64,000 nt of DNA from Sporodiniella umbellata (lineage: Eukaryota; Mucoromycota; Mucoromycetes; Mucorales; Rhizopodaceae): the NCBI GenBank assembly GCA_025677835.1, contig JAIXMR010000068.1:62001-126000 (forward strand). Direction: 5' to 3'. The position numbers and the translations under genes were made by a program. Every line of letters starts with the position of its first letter. Position 1 is the stretch's first letter. Shown here in pieces: positions 1 through 10,904 of this stretch. The notes under the pieces are model-generated. The model did no database searches and was not told the origin of the DNA. It worked only from the letters and a program-made list of their open reading frames with translations.

Positions 1-2428
1 GGTTTTTGGGATAGATCGGCTCAGGAGGTGCTGGCAAGCTAAGAACCATTTTTTTGAGTCCCACTTGTTCCATCGGTACACCTTCCTTTCGCTTGTTGAT
101 CAATTGCTCCAACTGTCCGTTGGAGAACTTGAGGGTATTTCGGATATGTGTCTCGATAAAGTGCATCAGGCGGTCGAGTAGCACACTGTCGTCTTCGTTA
201 TAGTAAAGCTCGAGCCAGTTCTTGAGTACATTAAAGACTCTGAGTCGGACCAGCTTCAGTTTCTTTTCTTCCCAAACAGTGCTTTCTTCCTCTGTCAGAC
301 CTTCAGGGCAAATCAGGTTATAGCGTGATTCGAGTAGATTCAAGAGATCCAGTGTAGAACAAAACGAACGATAGGTCAATAAGAACGTGTTGATGAAATT
401 CATATCAAAATAATCGTGTAAAGTCAGTCGTTCGACAAGCGCAGACAACGTGCCGCCTTTGACGCTGCCTTCTGCGGTATATGCAATTTCATTCGGATCA
501 TAATCATGCTTGAGAAAATCTGGCCGTTCGTTCACCACAGGCTCCTCTTTGGGTTCTTCTTTTGGTGCTTTGGGTTTATCAGGCTTGGTATGTACCTCGT
601 TTTCGTCATAGAAAAACATGTTGATCTTTGAAGTGGAAACTTCCTCTTCAGGAAAGAACTCGCTGATCTTCTTGGTCGAAATCTGTGTCTGAGAACGTTG
701 TACGGTAGGAGGTTTGGGTGAGGGGAGAATCTGTTCTGAATTGTGTCTTTCTAGAGGCACAGGCGCTTCAGGGGATAGAATACTGTTGCGGCGGCTTTGG
801 TTTTTATTGGCCAAATGAAGTACGCTCACACAGATTAACTCGATCGGTCCAAAGAGTGCTGCAGTTGCCTCTCGTGTCTCTTTGAGCGCCATGTCAAAAT
901 CCGCCAAATGCTCATTGGTCATTGCCTGAAGCTTGACAAACAGTAGACCCAGCGCGTCGGACAATGCACGCTGGCCTCGATGCAGATCGTCCATCTCCGA
1001 CTGTTCCAACACACGGCTAAAATCTGTTTCCTCCAGATAGGCCAAGAAAAGGCCCGTCTGGTTTGACAGATTACGAAAATGGGTGAAAAGCAAGACAACA
1101 AGCGAAGTCTTATCATCGCCTGACCAGCTACTGACGTAGCCCATGATGGTCTCTGCAGAGTCTTGTATCGCAGTGCCCATAGTTTCAAAACTTTCTGCCA
1201 GGTTCAGCTGAAGACTGTACCGATGATTTGGCACTGTCTGTTCTTCTTCCTGTTTGCTCTGTCCCAGTTGGGGTTCGACTGAGATCAAGGGTACCCCAAG
1301 ATCTTGACAGCCTGCGATAAACGGCTTTAGGTTACCTAAGAGTTCGTTACATTCGGATACAATCCGAGTGTCTTCATGTACGCTCTGAGCGGACAAGGCT
1401 AGTTTAGACATACTGGCCATCATTGTACGATGATGGGTACGAAGATTTGGGTGGGCAAGTACTGTGCTGGACTCTTTGTCAAGGGTATTAGACGCCACAA
1501 GCATCAAGCGTATGGCGTTGACAATGTGCATCACATAAGGTCGATAGCTGTGTCGTTGTTCGTTTTTGGCGGCTACACTGAGTTGCTGAATACAGAGTGC
1601 AATACGTCGATAGAGCTTGGGCCAATCCAAAGGCTCGGTGATCATGGGGCTGGGGGCTGTCAGCGTTGGGTGTACTATGTCGGGATTTGATATCTAAGAT
1701 GGGTTCAGTTAGTCATCCCAAACGGACATAAAAGCCTTTTTTTTTTTTTTTTTTTTTTACAAGGCTGGGTAAATCATGGTTTGAACCAAAGCAACTGGTT
1801 TGCGAGTTCTTTGTCAATGTCTTTGTGAGCTGTTGCGCCTAAATAAAACCCATCAGTTGATAGAAAGAAAGAAAAAGAAGGCCACCATTGGCTCTCACCT
1901 CTCGCTCCATCAAGGAGGAGGCAATTGTGCTTTGGTCGGACCATAGACTTTCATTGTTTTCTAAAGTAAGGGAGGATTCCCTAAAACGTTCAAACTCGCT
2001 GGGCGGATCAATCCTCATTTCTCCTGTGACATCATTGTAGTAATAAGTATCCACCCCATCCTCTGTTCGTTGCTGTGTCCAGTGTGCTGTGTTCGTGTTG
2101 CTCATCAAACTGAGTCTGTAGGCTACATTTCTTATTCTAGCTTCTCGTTCAAGAGGTGACTCGTTGTCTTCTACAGTCTTTACATAGTTGCTAGGAAACC
2201 ATCCTCGCATCCCGTTGCAGCTAATAAAAAAAAAAAAAAAAAAAAAAAAAAATTCAGAACAACAGTGATAATCTCCTTCTTGGGTCATTACAGTCCATCC
2301 CACCAGCCAGAAGGCAATTTGGTTAAAACATCAATGTAATCGTCTTGCTCAAAACAAAGCGAAGAAGGGTCATTCGACTTAAAAGCGTAAAGTGCTTGTA
2401 CTTTACACAACACCCTTATTTCTGTCAT
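1..2428 (-). CDS. Ras guanine-nucleotide exchange factor, N-terminal part (SH3 - WW-like - RasGEF_N)
   Basis: Family role: proteins of this type load GTP onto Ras at the membrane. Seen: three exons, 2292-2428, 1899-2220 and 1-1693, joined in phase. The last exon stays open to the left edge, so the catalytic RasGEF domain would lie outside the window. Exon 1 plus the start of exon 2 builds an SH3 domain (ALYAF near residue 11, GWW, then GWFPSNYVK near residue 52-60). A WW-like module follows near residues 93-119 (TYYYNDVTGE), but its second Trp is replaced. A long helical region comes next, and a RasGEF_N module with the DYFDMNFINTFLLTYRSF hallmark lies near residues 560-690. Intron 1 (2221-2291) carries a run of about 30 A on the + strand. 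The start ATG at 2428 precedes the SH3 directly. This is Cdc25/Ste6-like architecture. The exact orthologue is not decided. Confidence 0.87.
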
Positions 2429-3092
2429 ATAAACTCGTCAAAAAAAAAAATAAACAGAGTGAAACTAAATTTTCTTTTTTTGCTTTTTTCTTAAAAAAAA
2501 AAAAAAAAGAAAAGGAAATATTAGGCTTTTTAATACAGAACACAAGGAAAAGAAGAATAAAACTCCACATCAAAAAATAGAATATGAAAACTAAAGCATA
2601 TTTGATGGTTGTGTAACCTTTCGAGGAGTTCTGTTTTTGAAATAAAATACTTTTCTAGAAGACAATAAAAACAAGAGCAAACATTAAAGAGTGCAGAGCT
2701 CGAAATTAAAAGAGTACTTTTCTTGTGTAGACTAAATCAGGTTTTGCCTAGATCACTTCATGTGCCTTTGATTTTTTTTTTATTTTATTTTATTTTTTTC
2801 TTTGTTTTGGCTCTAGTTGTTTTAATGCTGTGCTTTTACTCTCATGTTACCAACCACTCGAATCCCTACGCAGTTTGAAAATTTTGGGCATTTGTGTGAG
2901 GTTAAACTGCCCAAAAAAACCAGACTAATTTGACCAAGTGTTGAATTTAAGTTGCTCAACTCATGATTTCTTCCCAAAAAAAATAGAAAAAATCATATTC
3001 CGAAGCAGTACAGACTGTTGAAACCTCGTTGCTTCACCATTCCAAGGAAGTGGAGCCAATATTACGGTATTTCAGCCTAGATTTTTTTTTTC

Positions 3093-3124
<32 letters not shown>

Positions 3125-5206
3125 GTTCGTAGCAAAAGAAATATGTCGCTCTTTAGACATCATTCAGGCTAAATATATATATTTTAATTTGATGGCATTG
3201 AAAACAACCAAAGACCTAGATTTAGGTGCCTGTGCTTGTAAAGGAAGGCATAACACGATACTTGAAAGTATAGCGACCCTTCTTTGGTGGCTTAGCTTAT
3301 ACCAATGTTGAATTGATGGCAACCCAAAAGCTTTGCCCTGTCAGTCCACAGTCGAAAATACTAAAAATGTACAGATCAAGTTGTAAAAAAGAAAACGTTG
3401 GGAAACATAGAGTGTATAGCAAAGGCTTATAGTCATCTGCTAAACACGAATGTTTTTGAAACTAGAGCAGGATTTTTTGATGGATGATACTGATGTTCTA
3501 TTTGATATAAAACGGGCATACTTACTGTACTGTATAAACCAAACCCCCCCTTTTTTTCTATGAGGTTTTAAAAAATGGATTGAGGCGATACCATGACAAA
3601 GACTCGAGCCTATCGCCGAGTGTGGTCAATATTCATAGGCTGATCATAGCCGACAGCTTTAGCTACCCGGTGTAGAAATCTGTCGTTTTCTGTCAGGGTG
3701 TTTTCATATGTCATGGCCTAGCAAGTTGAATCCACACCTCTATATATGTAATAGCTTTAAAAAGCCTTACACCAATCCTATAAAGAATCTAACCATTAGC
3801 TATCTCTATGTTGGACTAGAATTGAGACCATGCGCTAGATGTATAGTAATGCATAAACTGAGTAAACAGTTGGGCCGTTTTATACTACAAGTGTTTATAT
3901 GTATTGGAGAGTCAATGCGATGTAGGTTGACCATTAGAAAGGTTAAAAAAAAAAAAAAATCGCGTATTCAAGAAAAAGCCAGCATTACAAGAGCACGATG
4001 TTTGTCACGATCTACAAAGTGCTTCCTCTAATGAAGTGGATCTTTCAAACACTGGGCCCCTGTGAGTAACGTTTTTCATATAAAATCCGCTAAAGCTATA
4101 CTTCGTGGTGGGAGAAGGAGTGTTTAAATTTTTGGACCTTCAAAATTCGTTAACGCGTCTTACGAATCTGATACTTTAACCTCATGTTATTTATTCTTAA
4201 AGGTAACATCAAGTAGGTACTCTTGTAATTAGTTGATGTTGCTTTCTTTTCAACAGAAAAGTTTGTACGGACAATAACCCTCCGGAAATTTGTTTATTGT
4301 TTTTTATAGCATGGGCATCTCGTTGGAAGCTTTATCGATATTAAAAGTTCGCACAGCTATTATACTGCAGTTGGTTTTTACTTTTTTTTTTTTTACTGGA
4401 GAAATAAACACAAATCATTTTTATTTACAGGAACGCGATATCTCGAAAAAAAAAAAAACATAACATAACAAAAAGGAAACTTGTTCTCGCAAAGTAGGTT
4501 TAGCAAAATCAATGACTAAAGTACAAACAAAGTGAGATACGCATGGAACAAAATACAATAGGCTGAGTTGTTAAAAAAAAAAAAACAATCCTGCCAGAAG
4601 ATACATTGGATAGCTTAGTAATACCAAGAAACTTGGAAAGCGCAAAAGATATTTACACATACGCTATCATGTGCCCGGATAAATGTTACAAATGTGCTAT
4701 TTATTATGTAGACTTTAGTCTGCATATTTTTCGTGTAGAAGAATCAAATATGTTACAAGAAGAACTTGACAATCCATTTCCACATTGTTTAAGCTAAAAA
4801 AAACCACATGGCCCATATTTGTACAGTCTTGCTTTTTAATATTTACAGTTTGCTAAATTCTACAATAAGTCAAAACTGTTTAGGGAGCTATTTGACTAAA
4901 GCAGAACAAGTAGTTGCTCTATAGGCATCATAAAAGTTTATCCACTCAATTAAAAAATATAAACCATTGACGTGATGGTCATAGATAGTTTATCTATTTG
5001 CGCGCCGAGACTTACATACGAGTGATAGTGTATTCTTTTTAAAAAAAAAAAAAAAAAAAGGATAGTTTGATAAACGTAAATGACATTGATTTGCTAGTCA
5101 ACAAAAGATCTGATATCAGCTACTTGGTACACTACAACCCTCAGTATAATATCTATTGCATGTGCGACTATGAGTTTTAATTGATTAAATAAACAACTCA
5201 TTTACC

Positions 5207-5237
<31 letters not shown>

Positions 5238-5357
5238 TTTTGTGTCGCTAATTCGCACGTGTAATTTCAAAGCTTTTTATTTACAATGTAAAGCCTGCAT
5301 GATTTAATAGACTTATCAACAACTAGCCACATTCTTTGATGTCAAGACCCAAGAAAA
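2429..5357. other. Gene-poor stretch, A/T homopolymer rich
   Basis: I see no supported gene here. The longest ORF (3708-4031, +) has no recognisable domain and ends in low-complexity sequence. Long runs include about 30 A at 3094-3123 and about 29 A near 5207-5235. This stretch is upstream of the RasGEF gene and downstream of the MFS gene. Confidence 0.6.
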
Positions 5358-7120
5358 CTAATAACCTGAATAGGCACGAATCTTGGATCCTTTGAGTTTC
5401 ATCAAAAGCAGCAAGAAGGCCCAAGAAAAGTTAAGCATGCCAAAGAAAAAGGTAACCCAACCTGGCCCAACTGCTTCAGTCATTGGGTTGGCTTTTGAGG
5501 AGTAAAATCGTGTTAGTACGAAAATCTATTTTTTATTTTTTATTTTTTTTTTTTCATTGTGTGTTTACCTATTAAACTCAAGACACACGACCAAATCATT
5601 CTCACAAGATTGGCCGCTGCTGTTACACTCGCGCCTCTGTCAGAGACAGCATCTACTAAATAAGACATGGAGGGATTAAAGATTTGAACCATAGCAAAGC
5701 ACTGGACACCAAACATAATGATAGATACCCACACACTCCAACCGAACTGAACCGGCCAACCCCATAAAAAGAAAGAAAGCGGATTGAGTATAAAGGCAGC
5801 AGGCCATACATTAGGCGCAAGCCGATCTTCGGGTACCGCAACTCCTCCTCTTTGTGCTCGAGCGCGGTTCAAAAAGATATCAGAGAGCTTTCCCGAGAGC
5901 AAGGAACCGATCACTTCGCCTAGACCTGGCGAAATAAATGTCAGACCAATCAGACCTGAGCTCAAACCATACGTTGAGGTGTAGAGGGGAGGAAGCATGT
6001 TTTCGATGGCAAACATGCCACCAAAAGCCAAACCGGTAGCCATTGAAAAGATAAAGACAAAAGGATGCCTTAGTAATGCCTACAAGAAAACTCAGCGATT
6101 GGTTCTATGTGTGTTCTCTGACTTACCAGTGAAGCGAATGGGTTCATGGTAGGTTTCTCCACAGCGGTAGCTTGTTCGGAACGATCCTGTTTCTCATTGA
6201 CCTGGGTGGGTTCAATGGCGTTTTCTTTTCCCCATACAGCTTCTTCTCGATAGGTTTCTTCCATCGCAAAGAAAACCAAGAATAGCAATAGACAACCCAA
6301 CACAAACAACAACCAAAAGACAGAACGCCATCCCCAACGTTCAACAAGATAACCGCCAATGATCGGACCAAACAGGGGGCCTGCAAACTGTCCAGTAAAA
6401 TAGATGCCTAACGCGTTTCCTCTCTCATGGATTTCATATACATCCGCTACCGACCTATGCAAAAAAAAAAAAAAAAAAAAAAAAAAAAGCGGGGCTCAGA
6501 TAGAGTCATCAACCGATCAAAGTTTACCCTGCACCGATAGCCCAAGCCGAAGAAATGCCCGTGGCCTGAAGAATCCGCATACCTAACAATACGTAGATAT
6601 CGTTGGCAAATACAGCGGCCAATGAACCTACAGTATAGATCACGATTGAAAAGAAATAGATCGAACGTCGGATTTTCCAATGATCGCTAATACTACTATA
6701 GAAAATAGGCTATAGAGATAGTTGGGCGTTCTTTTTTTTTTTAGCTTATCAAGTGTATCTATCTATCTATCTTTTTTTTTTTTTTTTTTTTTTTACAGCA
6801 ATGCCCATAAACAACATATAAACAGAATTACTTAGAGTGACCATGATGGTTGGACTTTCTAGTTCTTTTGTCACTGCTTCTAAAGCAGGCAACTAAAAGG
6901 TAGTAAAAGTCAATGGTGGTAGTGGTTGATGGATTTTTTTTTTTTTTTTGAAAAGAGAGAGAGAGAGAGAGAGATTTACATAGATTGTTGAACAGAATCC
7001 AGGAATGATGGCGATGAAGCATACTAAACTTAACAGTAGTCGTTTTCGCCAAACAGGTAACCATCTGGGATCTTTTGTCACGGGTATCTTTAATAAAAAT
7101 AGAGAATGGGTAAAGGACAT
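5358..7120 (-). CDS. MFS transporter (12-TM, drug:H+ antiporter-like)
   Basis: Plasma- or vacuolar-membrane transporter of the major facilitator superfamily. The substrate cannot be read from the sequence. Six exons join in phase: 6980-7120, 6797-6892, 6528-6709, 6127-6454, 5569-6079 and 5358-5491. The N-terminus has DPRWLPVWRKR followed by the first membrane helix. Motif A appears as SSISDHWKIRR between helices 2 and 3, and ADVYEIHERGNALGIYF with GPIIGGYLVERWGWRSVF is typical of the fungal DHA1 group. The cytoplasmic loop after helix 6 is charged. The last exon gives helix 12 and the tail ending AYSGY. Introns contain long T tracts, (GA)n and (CTAT)n. The 5' end is uncertain: the ATG at 7120 is in frame, but an extra upstream exon in the low-complexity 7120-7380 region cannot be excluded. 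The family assignment is firm. A drug specificity would be a guess. Confidence 0.85.
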
Positions 7121-7151
7121 TTCAATAAGAAGACAAAAAAAAGGAAAAAAA

Positions 7152-7191
<40 letters not shown>

Positions 7192-7881
7192 TTACAAATA
7201 AACCCAACGATCCGCAGTGGTGTGTATGGCATTATCATGGCAATCTCTCTAAAAAAAAAATTCGATTTTTGAATGGTACCAATCAAAAGTGTTTCTTTAG
7301 GCAGAAAATAGGTAGTACCACTTGCCACCGCGCCACATTTGTTTTGACGCCAAAAAAAGAAATTTCTTGCTTGATCTGAGCAAGAAGGTTTATCTTGAAG
7401 CTTTTCTTAATTTTTTTTTTTTTGAACAATTGACACTGTTTCGCTTTTTTTTTTTTTTAAGCTGCCAAGGTTTTCTCTACTGATTTTGAAGCAGTAAAGA
7501 ATGATTTTCTTATGTATTTGAAAGAGGTAATTGTTATTTTTCAAGTGTTGGGTCTATGAAAGCAGTGGATGGATATATAAAAATAGAGACAGTGTGTAGC
7601 TTACACTACTGCGGAGAAGCGTGGATGGCTTTCTTTTGTTCACTGCGGACAAACTGCGGTAGGATTGAAGCATTGAGAGAGAGAGAGAGAGAGTGAGAGA
7701 TGAATACCCTAGGATAGATCAGCGTTCTGAAAGTGGGATAAGAGGAGAAAGTGAAGGTGTGAAGGGATGGTCTGTGGGGTTCTCTTGTTGGATTTCAAAG
7801 GCAAAAAGGTGTTTTTCAAAGGGCGAACAGAAAAAGTATAAGAACAAAGCATTTCATTTTCATCTTTTGATTGTAGCCAAC
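7121..7881. other. Intergenic region with T/A tracts and a TATA-like box
   Basis: No gene is supported. It contains a T run of about 30 near 7156-7185 and a (GA)n stretch at 7675-7693. A TATA-like motif (GGATATATAAAA, about 7570) and a second one (GTATAAGAAC, about 7837) lie upstream of the small ORF starting at 7882 and may be its promoter. Confidence 0.4.
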
Positions 7882-8082
7882 ATGGACAAAGCGTTGCCAG
7901 TGGCGAATTTACCTACACCGCCTACCGAAACCATTGAATCACCGTCGATGAACCCACCAGCAGCTTTGACTCCGAATGTATATAAATCAGAACTGATGTG
8001 TTATGAAGATTTTGAATTATGCGATTATTTATATGCCAACGATGATATCAGCACGTCTTCTCTCTTTCCTGTGCTCTCATGA
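7882..8082 (+). CDS. Small hypothetical protein, 66 aa
   Basis: I do not recognise this protein. The ORF is open further upstream, to 7693. I chose the ATG at 7882 because the upstream part is (GA)n-derived, and because a TATA-like GTATAA and a pyrimidine-rich stretch precede this ATG. The product is Pro/Thr-rich in its first half (LPTPPTE, NPPAALTPN) and acidic/tyrosine-rich in its second (MCYEDFELCDYLY). An AATAAA-like signal follows at about 8152. It could be a short regulator or a spurious ORF. No transmembrane segment or signal peptide is visible. Confidence 0.4.
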   Translation: MDKALPVANLPTPPTETIESPSMNPPAALTPNVYKSELMCYEDFELCDYLYANDDISTSSLFPVLS

Positions 8083-8245
8083 CTATGCTATGCCTCCCCC
8101 TCCTATTTTCCTTTATTTATTCTTTTTCTAAATAGATACCCCTTTTTGATGAATAAACATGACTTTCTATCAGCTGATAAAGCATCTCACCGAAAAAAAA
8201 AAAAGTATCGCGTTGGCTTAGTATGGAAACGTTGCGTCACCAGGG

Positions 8246-8798
8246 CTATGGAAGGGTGGGTAATGCGCCATCGATCAAGACTTTTTGAAGTCGTTGGCGA
8301 ACCAGAGCCGATGCGCCAGTGACCAAGGTATAGGGCGGTTGAATGACTGCTGAAAGTACATGCACCGTCTCTTGTCTTTCGTTCAAAGGAATGCGTGCCT
8401 ACAGAGACAGATCAATAGGGTTTTTCTTTTGTTTTTTTTTTTTTTTTTTTTTTGAAATTTACTTTTTCTAAACAGGAAATCAGCTCAGTCTTACGACGCC
8501 CGAGTTCAAGTGAATCGTTCGGGGTGGGCATGGTGTTTGGATCGATTCGATTTTCCACTTGGACTAAAGCATAGATGCGTTAAACAAAAAGGGAGAGAAA
8601 AGAGAATTTACATTCAAAGTGAAGAATGGAGGCATGAACAAAAAGTAAGAATCGTTGTTGATGATAAAGTACGAGATGACCTGTTTCTGGGTCCATTGTG
8701 TACAGATAACCTTGATAGGTCTCCCCTTCTGTAGTGATCTTTGTCCAAGTGCCGAGATAAGAAAGCCATTGGGCTAACGAATAGGAAGGTAGGTTCAT
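8246..8798 (-). CDS. GEMIN6: Gemin6-like protein (SMN complex, Sm-fold)
   Basis: Gemin6 pairs with Gemin7 through Sm folds inside the SMN complex, which loads Sm rings on spliceosomal snRNAs. Three exons join in phase (8612-8798, 8463-8563, 8246-8398), giving about 146 aa; animal Gemin6 is about 167 aa. Residues 1-70 have an Sm-like pattern: WLSYLGTWTKI, then YQGYLYTMDPETGHLVLY, then a strand ending ILHFEF. The C-terminal half has the Gemin6 signature of a helix RRKTELISCLEK, then IPLNER, VHVLSAVIQPPY, and a closing helix VRQRLQKVLIDG. The intron 1 donor was picked because it alone keeps the frame and restores the last Sm strands. The call rests on remembered family layout. A structural comparison would settle it. 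Confidence 0.78.
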
Positions 8799-8941
8799 TA
8801 CGTAAAAAAAAAAAAAAAAAGAGAGAGAAGAATCAAAAGAGAGGATATTTATTAGCATGTTGGTGATGGGGGGGGTATCTAGGGATATACATTTTTTTTT
8901 TTTTTTTTTTTTTGTATGTACAACAAACAGATCCTATTGGG

Positions 8942-9979
8942 TTAAGCCAACCAAGGGTGAGTACGCACTTGCTGAATAGTCAGACGCTGAGCGGGAACAA
9001 TCTGCAGACAGCCACGAATAAGATGTTGAAGAGAGAGAGAAAGTGAAGGGGGAAGATCGAATTGAGCCGCCATGATTTTCTGTTGAAGACGCAAGTCATA
9101 ATTATCAGAGAAGGGCAACCGTCCGACGGTGAGCGTATAGAGAATGACGCCGAGTGCCCAGATATCGGTGGAGGGACAACCGATAGCTGTCGGGGACTGA
9201 ATCTGTTCGGGAGCTGCATAAGGCAATGAGCCACCGGCATCGGCCAGTGAGGGAGAGCTGCCGGTGGCGTGGAGGGTGGGCTGTTCGTACATGGCCAGGC
9301 CAAAGTCACAGAGTTTGAGTTGATCGTTTTCATCCAGCAGGATATTCTCTAGTTTGAGATCTTTATGGCAGACGTGCATGGTTTGATGCAAGTAGTAAAG
9401 CGCGTCACAGAGTTGGGCAAGCAAACGACGCGCGCTGTCTTCCGAGAGCGGCAGGGAAAGGGAATCAAGCAAGGTTCCTTTTTCGCAGTAATCACACACG
9501 AGAAAAGAAGCGCTGTCTGTTTCCAGTACTTTCTCAAGGCAGACAATGTTGGGGTGTTGAAGAGAACGCCAGATGGACAGTTCTTGTTCCAGCCGGAGAT
9601 CATCCGCTTCTTTCTGAACCACTTTCACAGCCACTTTCTTTCCATCCGAAATGCGAAACCCTTTCCGGACGACAGAGAAACCGCCGTAACCAATCACTTT
9701 GTCCAGTACGTAGTCATCAATCTCATCACCTTCTTCTTCTTCTTCTTTGGCTGTCTCTGTGGGTGACAGGGCAAAGCCAGAGAGGAAAGCAGCTGCAGGG
9801 CTTTGGATGCCTTCCCATGATTTGGGGGTGACCTTGGGTTGGCTGGCAGGCTTAGTGAGACTACATTGGTTACGCCAAACAGGTTTAGGAGAAGGAGGGG
9901 ACGGGAATGGGTTGTGATGAGCCAATCGATCTGTCTTTATGTGTAATGGTGAATGGCTTGTATTCTTTCTGAAATCCAT
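8942..9979 (-). CDS. Serine/threonine protein kinase, intronless, 345 aa
   Basis: An N-terminal Pro/Ser-rich tail (about 85 residues) is followed by an acidic EEEEEGDEIDD stretch and a complete kinase domain. Visible elements are the Gly loop GYGGFS (about residue 96), the VAVK lysine, an Arg/Glu-rich helix C, HKDLKLEN in the catalytic loop (Lys where most kinases have Arg of HRD), DFG as DFGLA, APE as AAPEQ, and DIWALGVILY in helix F. The domain ends at the C-terminus (HPWLA), so there is no C-terminal regulatory region. The overall look is of the CAMK/NIM1-like fungal kinases. I cannot name the orthologue. It is transcribed divergently from APN2, with about 0.9 kb between the start codons. 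Confidence 0.9.
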   Translation of the reverse strand: MDFRKNTSHSPLHIKTDRLAHHNPFPSPPSPKPVWRNQCSLTKPASQPKVTPKSWEGIQSPAAAFLSGFALSPTETAKEEEEEGDEIDDYVLDKVIGYGGFSVVRKGFRISDGKKVAVKVVQKEADDLRLEQELSIWRSLQHPNIVCLEKVLETDSASFLVCDYCEKGTLLDSLSLPLSEDSARRLLAQLCDALYYLHQTMHVCHKDLKLENILLDENDQLKLCDFGLAMYEQPTLHATGSSPSLADAGGSLPYAAPEQIQSPTAIGCPSTDIWALGVILYTLTVGRLPFSDNYDLRLQQKIMAAQFDLPPSLSLSLQHLIRGCLQIVPAQRLTIQQVRTHPWLA

Positions 9980-10641
9980 GCTGATGAGTAAAAGAAGAAA
10001 GAAAAAATAAAAAAAAAAAAAAAAACACCCTCACTCGCTTGATTTTTATAGTTGATCTTTTGGGCGAATTAAATCATCGGATACTTTTTTTTTTTCTTAT
10101 CTTTTTTAGATTTCTTTTCTAGCCAATCAAATGACTAGAACCAAAGATAAGCACCTTGTTTATTTTCACACACACACACCTACATAAACGCACTTGGCCT
10201 GGTAGACAGTTCAAGCCGTAGTTTCCCGGATGGATTCTCGTTGGTTTGGCTCGCTTTGTACAAAAAGGGTAAATCAGGCTTTTTTCTAACTTGGACAGAT
10301 ACCAGATTAGGCATTTTTATTGGTTCGTCACGTTGCACTCTACGTCATCGCCGCTTGCCTTTTCATATGACTCGCCACTTTTTTTGTTGATAAAAACGTA
10401 GTGAATAGAAATGAAATCATGGCGTAGATCGTTTTATTTTGATTTTATTTTGATTTTTTGATTTTATTCATGCAGGTAGATGACTTCATTTTAAGCTTCG
10501 ATCAAGATACGGGTGAATGCAACCTGATTGGACAGATCAAGCCTCTCTCTCATTGGCTTCTTTTCATCGTTACCAGATAAACGTAGGCTGGGTGGACACT
10601 GGATTGGCTTTGTAGGCGATCCTTTTTAGTATCAGTCCATT

Positions 10642-10677
<36 letters not shown>

Positions 10678-10904
10678 AGCAGGTATTTCCTTGTGATAGG
10701 GAAAATAGCCTCCCCGACTTTTATTTTCTTAAGCTTGCACAACAAAAAAGCTTAAACTCTCAAGGTGTTGTGAAAGAGGAGGCTGAATTCATGCAAAAAA
10801 GAAAAAAATTTTAATTGCATTTGATTTTAGCATGCGTCACACCAACGACTGACTACGGAAAGTACTTTCTATTTTTATTTTTATTTTTTTTTTTTTTGTG
10901 AGCA
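9980..10904. promoter_or_regulatory. Divergent promoter region between kinase and APN2
   Basis: About 925 bp separate the two start codons. It contains A/T homopolymers, including 34 A at 10643-10676, an imperfect AAGCTT-flanked A/T-rich patch near 10730-10760, and a (CA)n stretch near 10168-10180. Promoter function is inferred from gene orientation. No specific binding site is claimed. Confidence 0.4.

Noticed and set aside
3708..4031. 107-aa ORF on the plus strand
   Set aside because: No domain, ends in a poly-Lys run made by an A tract, and no plausible neighbouring exons.
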